A DNA stretch of 51,548 nt from Perkinsus olseni (taxonomy: Eukaryota > Perkinsozoa > Perkinsida > Perkinsidae), in the NCBI GenBank assembly GCA_013115135.1, contig JABANP010000391.1, positions 1 to 51,548 on the forward strand. Reading direction: 5' to 3'. Positions 19,380 through 29,418 of the stretch are shown here, in pieces; within the stretch, counting starts at the first letter, position 1, and each line of letters begins with the position of its first letter. Position numbers and translations under genes: made by a program. The notes under the pieces were generated by a model that ran no database searches, had not been told where the DNA came from, and was given only the letters and a program-made list of their open reading frames with translations.

Positions 19380-21195
19380 GGCGATTTACGGATCCGAATC
19401 ATCATCCATGAATCAGAGCGCACGTGGATCCCATATTTGAGGATCAGAATACTTGTTTATGACTCAGCTGAGGAAGTCGACGGATCAGGTCCTACGGATC
19501 GGAGCATGTTGTCCTTAGAATTTGGCACGGTTAAGCCAAGCGATGCGACTCCGGCTCTCTTGGCTCATTCGTCGCGTATCAAGCGGGGCGGGATAAACAG
19601 CTCGGCAGGTTAAGTGATATGTTCGAGGATCAGACGATCCGTGTTCCACTCTTACCGTGGGCAATTTGAATTATTGTCCAAAGACCCAGGGGGATCAAGG
19701 ATCAGATCAACTTGAGGGTACCGCTAAGGAATGCCGCCGCAACAGGATCGGGCCTCTTTAACACGTTACAAAAGAGTGATTCTGTGGGTGAGACGATTGT
19801 CGGATCATGGCGTCGTACCTTGGGATGATCCGGATCACCTACCTTGATCCACTAAGCCACTGGATCATGGATCACCGAAATATCTCAACGACGCCGAGAA
19901 TTTCTCATGCGAGTGATCCACGGATCACGGATCACGAATTTGTCTCACGGATCAAAGATCGGAATCAAGAATCTGGATCAGGCGTCATCTGGATCACGAA
20001 TCGCGTATCAGGATCGTGGATCAAGATTCCGGCTCATGCATCAAGGTTCAGGATCAGGAATCACGGATCACAATCGTTATTGCGGGATCTGGATCAGACT
20101 TTTCGGATCTTGGTGTGATCTGGGGCCGTACGCGGATCCTGATGCGTGCATCACTACCCCTGAGTATAATCACCCTGTGATCCCGATGCGTGAGTAAAAT
20201 CGGGTAGTGATGCAGAGTACGTGAGTCAGATTAGATTACTCTGAGTAATATGCAAGATTCAAGATGCTGATTCTCGAGTTTTGAGTAAGAGTATTGATTC
20301 ACGATGCTGATACATGATGCTTGATGCGGATCAGCGAGTGATGCTGATTCTTGATGCAGGTAGAGCTCGCGTGAGTAATTACTCAGATGCCTGAGTAGCT
20401 AACCTGCGAGTAGAGTATTTTCCCTGAGTCGAGAGTTTTCACTCTGATTCGTGAGTATTTTACTCTGAGCATTAGACCCCCGTGATGCAAATCACTATTC
20501 TTACTCAGAATCTGACGCAGAATCTGCATTGCAGATGAATAATCACTCCGTGAATCGCGCCAAATTTACACCTAAAAACGCCGAGATTCAGTACCGGGGG
20601 TTTTTCGCCGCGACGCCCATGGGTGATGCTGATTCAAGACCTTGAGTAACGTCTTGCAATCTTTGCAAGATCGCGGCATTAACGAGATTGCGATGCAATC
20701 TTGGGCTCCCTCATCGCGTTGATCAATGGTTGGTGATGCGTGTATTAAATGCTTTAAAAAGGCGGTCGCCTAGCATAGAACCGCCGACCCCTCCATGCAT
20801 CAGGGTAGGTAGCTGATTTCGGTTTATATATCTCGCATCTGGGTCTGAGTATTTCTGAGTGATTCTGATACCAAAATCAGCCGTAAATTGTGATGCTGAG
20901 TGAGTAATCGGATACAAGATGCAAGATTCTTGAGTATGATGCAGAATAATAGCCCGAGATCCATAACTCAGTGAAAAATCTGTGCTTGAGACTCAAGCCT
21001 TGAGTATTGATACTGAATTTTTACTCGGCATCACCCCAAAAATCAGGATCCGGATACGGCCCCTGGTTCACGGAGCCGGATCAATAGTGCTCCCGGATCA
21101 TCGCGCAGATCCGTGGATCAGGAACCGCATACCTACCCTGATCGAGACGTCAGATTTTTTTCTCGAGATCAGCCGTGGATCAGGATACGCATACA
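19380..21195. repeat. Large nested word-array repeat (GGATCA outside, GAGTA/GATGC inside)
   Basis: About 1.8 kb of low-complexity but non-periodic DNA. 19380-20130 is dominated by GGATCA/GATC words. 20135-20540 is dominated by GAGTAA, GATGC and GATTC words. 20545-20820 is a less repetitive core with a TTGCAA-rich hairpin. 20840-21030 returns to GAGTA/GATGC words and 21040-21190 to GGATC words. The outer-inner-core-inner-outer layout resembles the arm arrays of the element at 11998 but with different words. No ORF is convincing. Possibly a non-autonomous transposon or a satellite-like array. Confidence 0.65.
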
Positions 21196-21253
21196 CCATA
21201 GTATGAGTCATACTGACCGCGAGCCCGCAACCAGCACGTAATGAGTTAGTTGA

Positions 21254-21274
21254 GCTCAGGCCCTGAGCCTCAGG
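21254..21274. repeat. 14-bp inverted-copy insertion (21 of 22), site GCTCAGG
   Basis: Exact except the last flanking base (A instead of G). Confidence 0.8.
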
Positions 21275-21402
21275 AGTGAGACTGCGCAGACTCTTGACTG
21301 ACTGCTAAGGTATCTTCTACTCCCATGGGGGTTCTTCTTGTCGTAAACACAAAATTTCGCTAGCGATGGCGGTTGACCACTCGTGGTGACAGGGCCTGTG
21401 TC

Positions 21403-21424
21403 AAGGAAGGCTTCCTTAGGAAGC
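21403..21424. repeat. 14-bp inverted-copy insertion, W = AAGGAAGC
   Basis: Perfect 22-bp structure. Confidence 0.85.
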
Positions 21425-21573
21425 TAGTTGGCTCCTAAGTCGGCGGATCCTGTCGTGTTCTCTGTCCCTTTCGACGGTTAATGGATAACGCCATGGGGGG
21501 CAAATAAAGGAGAGAGTTTGAGTGGTGACATATTTAAAAGATATAACAATGTTAGGAGAGGCTATAGAGTCTA

Positions 21574-21640
21574 TAGAGCTCATACGAACCTAAAATTTCG
21601 TCTATAGTATAGACGAAATTTTAGGTTCGTATGAGCTCTA
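21574..21640. repeat. Perfect odd palindrome, 33-bp arms, 1-base centre
   Basis: Arms 21574-21606 and 21608-21640 are exact reverse complements around G21607. The paralogous block near 22350 has unrelated sequence here, so the palindrome was gained or lost after that duplication. Confidence 0.95.
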
Positions 21641-22567
21641 GAACTCACAAAGGCACAAAGTTGTGCCGGTGACACGAAAACTCCTCTTTAGATTGCGCGT
21701 GCTGTAGGCCCAATTATCCTGGCGACCAGGAAGCGGAGTCTTTCTTCGAAGGTCCTTCAGAGAAAATTTTAGTGGAGGTCTATCCTTGGATAATCCAAGT
21801 TGGATTGCCCCTGTCTCCAGTGCGGCGGGAGCCACAACAACTGTATTGAAGGAGCAGTCATAGTTCGCGGTTCTCGAATGAGGAGTAACTAGCTCTGAAC
21901 TCCAGAGTCTGAAAGCTTCGAATGTATATACCCAGTCGTCGATTGACGGTTGAGGCGGAGAAGCCTGTCTATTGTGCGAGACGATGCACCGCTCGGTGAC
22001 TCGCCGCTGACGATCAGTGCGCATAGAACGTACACAGTAATGGCAGCAGTGACTCACTGAGGGAACGCAGGGACTATTCGCGGCTGACAGGACTTCCGGC
22101 TAAATGGATAACCCTCCTGCGGAAGCAGATTGAGAACGACTTGGGTTTGGTCCATCACTATGATTCTACGGTCACCGTACAGGGGAGAGGGCGCTGCGGC
22201 TGCTGATTGCCGGAATATATTTCCGCTGATTTCCTTGAAGTCAGACGGGTCATCACTAATTACTAATTAGGCCAGTTCGCGATCAAATAGAGAAGATACA
22301 AATCCGTGACACGTCTAAACGATATAACAATTTTAGGAGAGCTCATAGCTGAAATACCCGTACTCGGGTCCATATTAGGTCTTAGAGCTAGACTAGCCTA
22401 GCGCCGCTAGAGGAAAAGTTGTGCCGGTCACACGAAACTGTTTCTTTAGGTTGCGCGTACTGTACTCTATGGTTAGCGTGCTAGCGTGAGAAGCCCAACT
22501 GGGACACGACTCTGTCACACGAGGTTTCCCTTTGTACGCACAACGTATCATTATATCTCTCCGCACC

Positions 22568-22589
22568 GGACAGGACCTGTCCGACAGGT
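22568..22589. repeat. 14-bp inverted-copy insertion, W = GGACAGGT
   Basis: Perfect 22-bp structure, upstream of the protease at 22951. Confidence 0.85.
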
Positions 22590-22753
22590 GTCCCCGTAAA
22601 AGAAACAATCCGAGATGAACGCTATGCGCATGCGTGCTTTACGCTGCGGTTCATTGCCCAATCATCGAGATCATGATTCTCATTGTCTTGTCAATTTATG
22701 CGTCATCCTGTGCCTCCTCGTGTTGCTAAGAAGCCCGCCGGTGTTAATGCTGA

Positions 22754-22863
22754 ATCGCAACTTGTGATTCACAAGGATCTGACAGTGCCAAGTTGGCACT
22801 CGGGTTGGCACTGCCAACCCCAGCGGTTGAACCGCTCACGAGGGTTGGACCAACCCGGTTGGT
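22754..22863. repeat. Run of consecutive one-base-centre hairpins upstream of a protease gene
   Basis: Within 110 bp: CTTGTGA/TCACAAG, AGTGCCAA/TTGGCACT, GGGTTGGCA/TGCCAACCC, AGCGGTT/AACCGCT, and the exact 14-bp insertion structure at 22842-22863 (W = GGGTTGGT). The first and fourth are single-mismatch versions of the same insertion structure read on the other strand. The block ends 87 bp before the ATG. Confidence 0.85.
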
Positions 22864-22950
22864 ATGGTGTTGAGAGTTTCCCCAGTGCCTTGGGTTTCAT
22901 TCGGTCGACTTGGTGCCAGTTTTGCAGTGGTGACCTTCTTTTAAACAGTC

Positions 22951-24168
22951 ATGAACCTCCCTGCCTCCCTCGTCTATATCGCAGTGTTCCTCGTGACTTC
23001 CTGTTGTGGTGAGGTGATCAGGATGAAGATATCTACACAGCAAACTAAACCCTGGGCGCCTTGGAAGCGCATCGTCACTCCTTTGAAGGTCGACACTCAA
23101 GATCTTCACGTCGTCATTGATACTGGGAGTCCGTACACTCAGTTAGTATGGAAAAAATGGTACGAAAGTTCCCCAGATAGGAAGTGCGATGGCTTTTTCT
23201 ACAAGTGCTATGACTGCAACCCATCGCCGGTTGAGCTGAAAGCCGCCAAGAAGATCACTTTTGTCGACAAAACTTCGCTTACCATATTCCCATACGCTGG
23301 GGACTTCTACTTCTACGGTGTGACTGTCGAGGACATCGACTTCGGAGTGGTGATGGATGCCTCAGACGGCCCCTGGGCAGCTCTCGGCCTCGGACCGCAG
23401 GACACCAGTCCGCCGTTTCCGCGCTTTGTTGATCAGCTAGTCGATGCGGAACTCATCGACAGTCCTACTTTTGCGGTTTACTTATCGTCTGGGAGCTCCT
23501 CATCAGGCGAGCTTATCATTGGTGGGGACGATCCTAGTAAATACGACGGTCCTCTGAGGTACATTGATATTACAGACAAACAGCATCACACCAGCAAACT
23601 AGAAGCATTCGCCATCGGAAGTGAGTCGCAAAAAGATCCTGAGCCAGTTGTCTTTGACACAGGCTCCTCTTTTATAAGCATCCCTAGGCGGCTCCGTTCA
23701 CAAGTCTTAGACCTTCTTAGCACCGCCGGCACGAAGAAGGTGGAGGTTTTTGAACAGGGTGATGTCTACGGCGTCGACTGCAAAGATGTCGACCACTTGC
23801 CGACGATGAGTTTCACTGTTATAGGGATACCCGACAAAGCTGATGTTACGATTGCGATACCTCCTAAAGCATACATCGTATCACCCGAGCCTGATGTATG
23901 TATCTTGAACATTGACTTCGATGAAAGATGGATTTTGGGGTTACCAGCATTTGTCGGTCACTACTACTCCTTCGGGGGTTGTGCGCCGCTGGCCAATGTG
24001 AGTCTGTTTTTTCAATACTCCGTAATACGGAGTCCGTATGTCCGCGTGCCACTGTCACGCACGCATGTTTTGCCTGGGCCGGGCAATGGCCGCTTATTAG
24101 CCGACTCTACTGAAAGAGTCGCTCAAAAAACTCAGACTTTTGACTTTGACTCAGCTTCAGACTTTTGA
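22951..24168 (+). pseudogene. Pepsin-like aspartic protease with 3' end replaced by spacer read-through (405 aa)
   Basis: Codons 1-341 match the intact copy closely: signal peptide, VIDTGSPYTQ, VVFDTGSSFIS and WILGLPAFVGHYYSF. After 23973 the sequence jumps to what lies 540 bp further downstream in block A (5513 pairs with 23976). A deletion thus removed the last 14 codons and the proximal spacer. The frame continues for 65 unrelated residues (GGCAPLANVSLFFQ...). Both catalytic Asp are kept, but the missing terminal strand (DWTGARIGVAK) belongs to the fold, so stability is doubtful. It might still be expressed as a variant; I rate loss of function as more likely. Confidence 0.8.
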
Positions 24169-24423
24169 TCCGTTGTATTCGTTTTTTCAAGTCCCAACTT
24201 ACACATAGCTCTTTTCTCGAGACCTTAATGGCACCGAGTTTAGTCACGGGGAGCGTACCCGAAGAACGGTACCTCCAGCTCCCACCAAAACTGAGCACAT
24301 CGGTGAGCGTCCAACTGAGCCGAGTCCGGCGTCATTGGACTATAAACTCACACGCAAGAGGCTCCACAGGCTCCTACTTTATGAGAGGCTTCTTCTCAAG
24401 CTGCCGTACTGTTATTGCATTGA

Positions 24424-24445
24424 GACTGATCATCAGTCACTGATG
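24424..24445. repeat. 14-bp inverted-copy insertion, W = GACTGATG
   Basis: Perfect 22-bp structure; the empty site is present in block A at about 5961. Confidence 0.95.
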
Positions 24446-24719
24446 ACGCCCATAACACATGGGCAGGTAGGCCGATGTTCGGGGTGACGACAGGGTGGTC
24501 ATGCACAGAATTGCATTCATCGCAAGCTTCTTACCCACCATATTCTCGCAAATAGATGTCTTCTTGGCTTGGCTGTAGGCCACCACCTGTGGTGCCAGCG
24601 AATGAATAAATTCGACGACACTGTCATCATGACAGTCTTTTCTGGCGAGACGACCTCGTTTTCACCGGGCAGTGTTAAGGGATGCAGCCGAATTCCTAGC
24701 GTCCCTCATCCAGTAGGCC

Positions 24720-24741
24720 GGGCGTTTAACGCCCGGCGTTA
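24720..24741. repeat. 14-bp inverted-copy insertion, W = GGGCGTTA (duplicate of 6244)
   Basis: Same structure as in block A, inherited through the block duplication. Confidence 0.9.
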
Positions 24742-24789
24742 GCCGAAGCCCGACTTCCATAGTTTTCTTCTCGCTACTTCGCGCTCCTC

Positions 24790-24811
24790 TTGCCAAGTTG
24801 GCAATGCCAAC
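24790..24811. repeat. 14-bp inverted-copy insertion, W = TTGCCAAC
   Basis: Perfect 22-bp structure; block A (about 6314) has the empty site. Confidence 0.95.
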
Positions 24812-25509
24812 TGCATCGTTTACGAACCGGGATATGGTCTTTCTACTCACGACGTTCGTCCCTGGTCTCACCGTAAATGAGTGGGATTGTATTGCTACCG
24901 TTGCAACCAACACAGTTATGATGCAATTTAGTCCCCGATGGCGAGCATTAGGTTGAAGTAGACCAACTTCAAGTTGGCGACTTGGAGCCTCTTTCTGTCG
25001 ACCATCCATCTTCAAGATGGATGGTCGAACGCTCCGGCTGCCTTATGAGTGACCTCAGGTACGATGATGTCCTGGGATACCCGATGGTCTGTGGCTGCAT
25101 CGAAGGATAATGATGTGCTACACCCCAGCATTCGAGATTACTTCGATCGTCCATGTCGACTGTCATCATCCACATGATGGATCATCATCAGTCATTGCGG
25201 ATAATACCGTATTTTGTTGCACTTTCGGTCAAAGTCAATGAGATCATCCTGATTAAACAACAATACCGGCAATAAACGACATCAGACAGGCTCTGCCGAG
25301 GTCCCCAACGCGAAGAGAGGTAGCAGATACTTGAATTTTGGCTCAAATCGAGCCTCATGATTCGCTCCCTTCCGCGCCACGTCCGTTGTCTCCATCGCTG
25401 CCCCCTACCCTATGAATGTCTTCCCACCAACGTGTCAACACAGTAGATGCTGTTTCCCGACAGCCACATGCTACGCGCCCTCCTGATCATCGGTTAGTAT
25501 CTTTCTGTG

Positions 25510-26089
25510 TGACGAGTGAGGAAAAGGTTGACATGTAGCTTCTGGCCAGCGGTTGAAGCCACTGATCTTTGATGCAGGGCAAGGCCGACACCAGTACGGA
25601 AGAGAGGACGTCACGACAGCAGCGAGGGTAACACGAAGGCAAACTTTTCTCAGGTCGAAAACTCGGACGGCCGACGACCGTCTGCTGGACTCGCCGTCAA
25701 GCATTAGACGGCTCGAGCATGGTGTTCTGGCACTAGCCTGCTAGCGTGGGAGGCACAACTGGGACACGGCGTATCCTCGTTTGCGTACTACATATCATTG
25801 CCTCTCTTCGCACCGCTTTTAACCTAGATGAACTACTCGTTCACCCGCCGGAAAAAGTTCTTGTGCGCGACTCGGACCGTATAGTGCAATATAGTAAAGA
25901 GCATCTTTACTGCTCAGTAACCACCAGTGACTCGTATCGTTATGAGCACTAGCGCTAGCGCTATAGCATTCACGGCGTGAATTTCACGCTATACATCACC
26001 TTGTCGCCCTAACTCCTCTCGAGTCCCCCTTCTCACCTTCTTCGAGCGTTGTCTCCAGGTTTGCAGTAGTGACCTCCATTTGAACAGTC
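25510..26089. other. 5' flank of the protease pseudogene at 26090
   Basis: Homologous to 13714-13763 plus 14133-14650. No gene. It preserves the pre-insertion state for the LINE, for the 14-bp insertion at 13701 and for the MITE pair. Confidence 0.7.
25968..25989. repeat. 14-bp inverted-copy insertion, W = ATTCACGC
   Basis: Perfect 22-bp structure about 100 bp upstream of the ATG at 26090. The otherwise identical flank of the intact gene (about 14542) has the empty site. Confidence 0.95.
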
Positions 26090-27152
26090 ATGAACCTCCC
26101 TGTCTCCCTCGTCTGTATCGCAGTGTTCCTCGTGACCTCCTGTTGTGGTGAGGTGATCAGGATGAAGATATCCACACAGCAAACTAAACCCGGGGCGCCG
26201 TGGAAGCGCATCGTCACTCCTTTGAAGGTCGACACTCAAGATCTTTACGTCGTCATTGATACTGGGAGTCCGTACACTCAGTTAGTATGGAAAAAGATGG
26301 TACGAAAGTTCCCCAGATAGGAAGTGCGATGACTTTTTCTACAAGTGCTACGACTGCAACCCATCGCCGGTTGAGCTGAAAGCCGCCAAGAAGATCACTT
26401 TTGTCGACAAAACTTCGCTTACCATATTCCCATACGCTGGGGACTTCTACTTCTACGGTGTGACTGTCGAGGACATCGACTTCGGAGTGGTGATGGATGC
26501 CTCAGACGGCCCCTGGGCAGCTCTCGGCCTCGGACCGCAGGACACCAGCCCGCCGTTTCCGCGCTTTGTTGATCAGCTAGTCGATGCGGAACTCATCGAC
26601 AGTCCTGTTTTTGCGGTTTACTTATCGTCTGGGAGCTCCCCATCAGGCGAGCTTATCATTGGTGGGGACGATCCTAGTAAATATGACGGTCCTCTGAGGT
26701 ACATTGATATTACAGACAAACAGCATCATGCCAGCAAACTAGAAGCATTCGCTATCGGAAGTGAGTCGCAAAAAGATCCTGAGCCAGTTGTCTTCGACAC
26801 AGGCTCCTCTTTTATAAGCTTCCCTGAGCGGCTTCGTTCGCAAGTCATAAGCCTTCTCAGCACCGCCGGCACGAAGAAGGTGGAGGTTATCAAAAAAGGT
26901 GATGCCTACAGCGTCGACTGCAAAGATGTCGAGTACTTGCCGACGATGAGTTTCATTTTGAAAGGAATCGAAGCTGATGTTACGATCGCGATATCTCCTA
27001 AAGCATACATCGTATCACCCGAGCCTGAGGCATGTATCTTATACATTCATTTCGATGATAGGTGGATCTTGGGGTTACCAGCATTTGTCGGTCACTACTA
27101 CTCCTTCGACTGGACTGGAGCTCGCATAGGTGTCGCCAAGGTGAAGGAATGA
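26090..27152 (+). pseudogene. Pepsin-like aspartic protease copy with a one-base insertion
   Basis: Begins like the intact copy (signal peptide, VIDTGSPYTQLVWKK) but one extra G in AAAAAGATGG near 26295 (AAAAAATGG in the copy at 22951) shifts the frame, giving a stop at 26318-26320. From about 26300 to 27152 the rest of the protease is open in the other frame, with VVFDTGSSFISFP and WILGLPAFVGHYYSFDWTGARIG to the normal end. Apart from the single base the gene looks intact, so it is either a young pseudogene or a sequencing error. Resequencing decides. Confidence 0.8.
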
Positions 27153-28330
27153 TTGACGGCTCGAGTGAGGGTCGATAACTTCCCAGTCACCTCCGAGATA
27201 TCATTCATCTTTTCTTCTGTCATGTTTCGAGATCTGCTACTAGGAGCCTGGCGCGCTCCTCCTACTACTGGTAAACACGTTTCCCTTGGGGCGGAGGCAA
27301 ACTGTGCTTATAGTTGCTTTTTCCCACATCTACTGGGGACACTGCTTTTATGAACGAGCTCGTTTTCTCCAGCTTCACGCTATGGTTGAGAACCGTGCCG
27401 ACGCTGTAGGATCGCTCCTTCGGGAAGCTGGTGACCAGCTGCTCGCCGTGCTTGTCGTGAGTATACTTCTTGACTGGTGGGCGTGACTCGTGCCCCGCGC
27501 GTTGCGGTTCTTATTCCTATTGCGTGCGTGGCGTAGAAATAGTATCGTATAAGATACCATCTTCGATATCATCACTTTAGTGATTCAGATTCGTGCGAGA
27601 GGCTACCACGGTGGTAGCCATTTCATGGGTGGTGGTACTACCCATCGGCTAGAAAACTATTTGATGATCTCTTCACAATGTGAAGTTCCCTTCGTGCATC
27701 GAGCCCACTGGTCAGAGCTTACGAATGATCAGCTATTCGTTGTAGATGATCGTTCGTGGGCATAGGCTGTGCGACGATGACCAATATAAGTCTTTTTTCT
27801 GCAACACTCCATGTGTTCGGACGCTGCTGTGGCGCACGCGTGTTTTGCCCGGGCCGGGCGATGGCCGTTGACCAGTCTGTCAAAAAAACTCCTGATTTTC
27901 TGTCCGGTATATTCGCTCAACCTTGCCTGTATTCATTCAAATAGTCCGACCATCGGATTGCTACTCGTCCCCACTTACACGTAGTCAAGTTCGCCTTTTT
28001 CCTGAAATCGTCATGCCACTGAGTTCAGTCCCGGGCGGTTTATTTTCGAGCTCCCGTGCTGTTATCGGGTTGAGACTGATCACGCTCATAATGAATGGGC
28101 GGTTAGGTTGATGTTCGAGGCGACGACAGGGCGGTCATGCGCAGGACTCACTACTTATACAACATTCTGGCAGATACATGTCTTCTTGACATGGCTGCAG
28201 GGCCTACATGTAGGCCAACACCTGTGGTACCAGCAAATGAGTAATCTTGGGTAACGGTCTTCTCTGACCAGGAAGACCTCGGTTTCACCGAGACAGTATT
28301 CAGGAATCCTGGATCAGGAAATCAGCCGAA

Positions 28331-28352
28331 TTCCTAGGCTAGGAATCCTAGC
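28331..28352. repeat. 14-bp inverted-copy insertion, W = TTCCTAGC
   Basis: Perfect 22-bp structure; both block A (about 6217) and block B (about 24697) show the empty site. Confidence 0.95.
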
Positions 28353-28378
28353 GTACCTAATCGAGCGGGCCGGGTGTT

Positions 28379-28400
28379 AGTGGAACTTCCACTGTGGAAG
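28379..28400. repeat. 14-bp inverted-copy insertion, W = AGTGGAAG
   Basis: Perfect 22-bp structure; blocks A and B have a short, diverged empty site (AGCCGAAG). Confidence 0.9.
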
Positions 28401-28869
28401 CATCAGTCGTTTTTCCCTCGCAACTTCCCTTGTCAACTCCATTGCTTTGGGGCCGGGCTGCGGTCTTTCTACTCAAGACGTTCCTCCATGATCTACGGTA
28501 AACCGGCGGGTTTAAGCTGCTACCGATGCAGCTAACACAGTTATGATGCAATTCACTCCCCGATGGCGAGTAGCATTGGGTTGGAGGAGACCAAGATGGA
28601 TGGTCGAAAGAAAGAGCTCCACAGCAATATTCTGAGATCTTTGAACTGTTGACCTGCTAGTAGTACTAGCCTAATATGAACGCATTTCTGCCATGTTCAC
28701 GGAGCGCACCTTCTGAACAACAGAGTGTGAATTCTCTAGGCACAGAAACGCCTTATAAAGCCAAATGATCGACAGTTGCGCGTCTCGCTGTGCGGGGGCG
28801 GCGGCGCTAGTCCAATGAGTGGCTAAGCTTGGAGGGGAGCTCCTGTGACGTCGAATATTGATTTGGCCC

Positions 28870-28890
28870 TACTGGCCCAGTAGTACTGGC
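28870..28890. repeat. 14-bp inverted-copy insertion (21 of 22), site CTACTGG
   Basis: Exact except the last flanking base. Confidence 0.8.
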
Positions 28891-29418
28891 CAAGACGTTC
28901 AGTTCACAGCGATCTTGAAATGGTGACTCGCTCTGGCATTGTCATCACCATGACGAGCCCCCCTTTCTGCCAGCAGGCTGCCGAGTACAGTCAGAGCCGC
29001 TCAATCCGTGTAGGTCGCGTACTGCATAGTCTGCCCAGTGAACCACATGTACTATAGTGACAACTACCTTCATTGCTGCTGCGAACCCACCTTGCTCTTC
29101 GTTCGCCTTTTGCTCGTTATACGTACGTTCGCCCCGGTGAACACGTGCGTTCCTCGTCATGCTATTGAACATACGTTCACCCGTGATCCACAACGAGGTC
29201 AGTTCTCTCCGAACTCCTCTCGAATCCGGTTTACCCTTCTTTGAGCCCCGTCTCAAATAGCCATACTGTACTGAGTTATAGTGCAGTGATAGCAGCTCCT
29301 CGCTGTCGAAGCAAGGGATACCCTTTAACTCGCGCATAGTGGCCCAGTATTAGTGGTTAAAGTCACGTGGTTAGTGGTTGATTCTCGGATAGGTTCTGCC
29401 TTGTTGGACTCTCCTTCA

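Larger units (their letters stand above)
21196..22950. other. Spacer with two paralogous blocks, leading into the 5' flank of a protease gene
   Basis: 21505-21720 and about 22285-22470 are paralogous (GATATAACAATKTTAGGAGAG ... AGTTGTGCCGGT). 22470-22560 resembles the protease 5' flank at 14300 (CTAGCGTGRGAGGC.CAACTGGGACACG). No gene was found. It holds a 67-bp palindrome, a run of small hairpins at 22754-22863, and four 14-bp templated insertions. Confidence 0.6.
23976..25509. repeat. Protease-downstream spacer, duplicated block B
   Basis: Near-identical to 5513-7032, without the LINE. Beyond 25510 the homology continues with 13714-13763 and 14133 onward. No gene apart from the read-through tail at its start. 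Confidence 0.9.
27153..29418. other. Protease-downstream spacer and 5' flank of the diverged protease
   Basis: 27153-28680 is a diverged homologue of block A (TTTTGCCCGGGCCGGGCGATGG at about 27842; GAATTCCTAG and CGAGCGGGCCGGG further on). 28680-29418 is unassigned. No gene. Three 14-bp templated insertions lie in it. Confidence 0.65.

Noticed and set aside
19807..20197. ORFs in the GGATCA array
   Set aside because: They arise from the repeat words (DHxSR-type peptides) and have no coding character.
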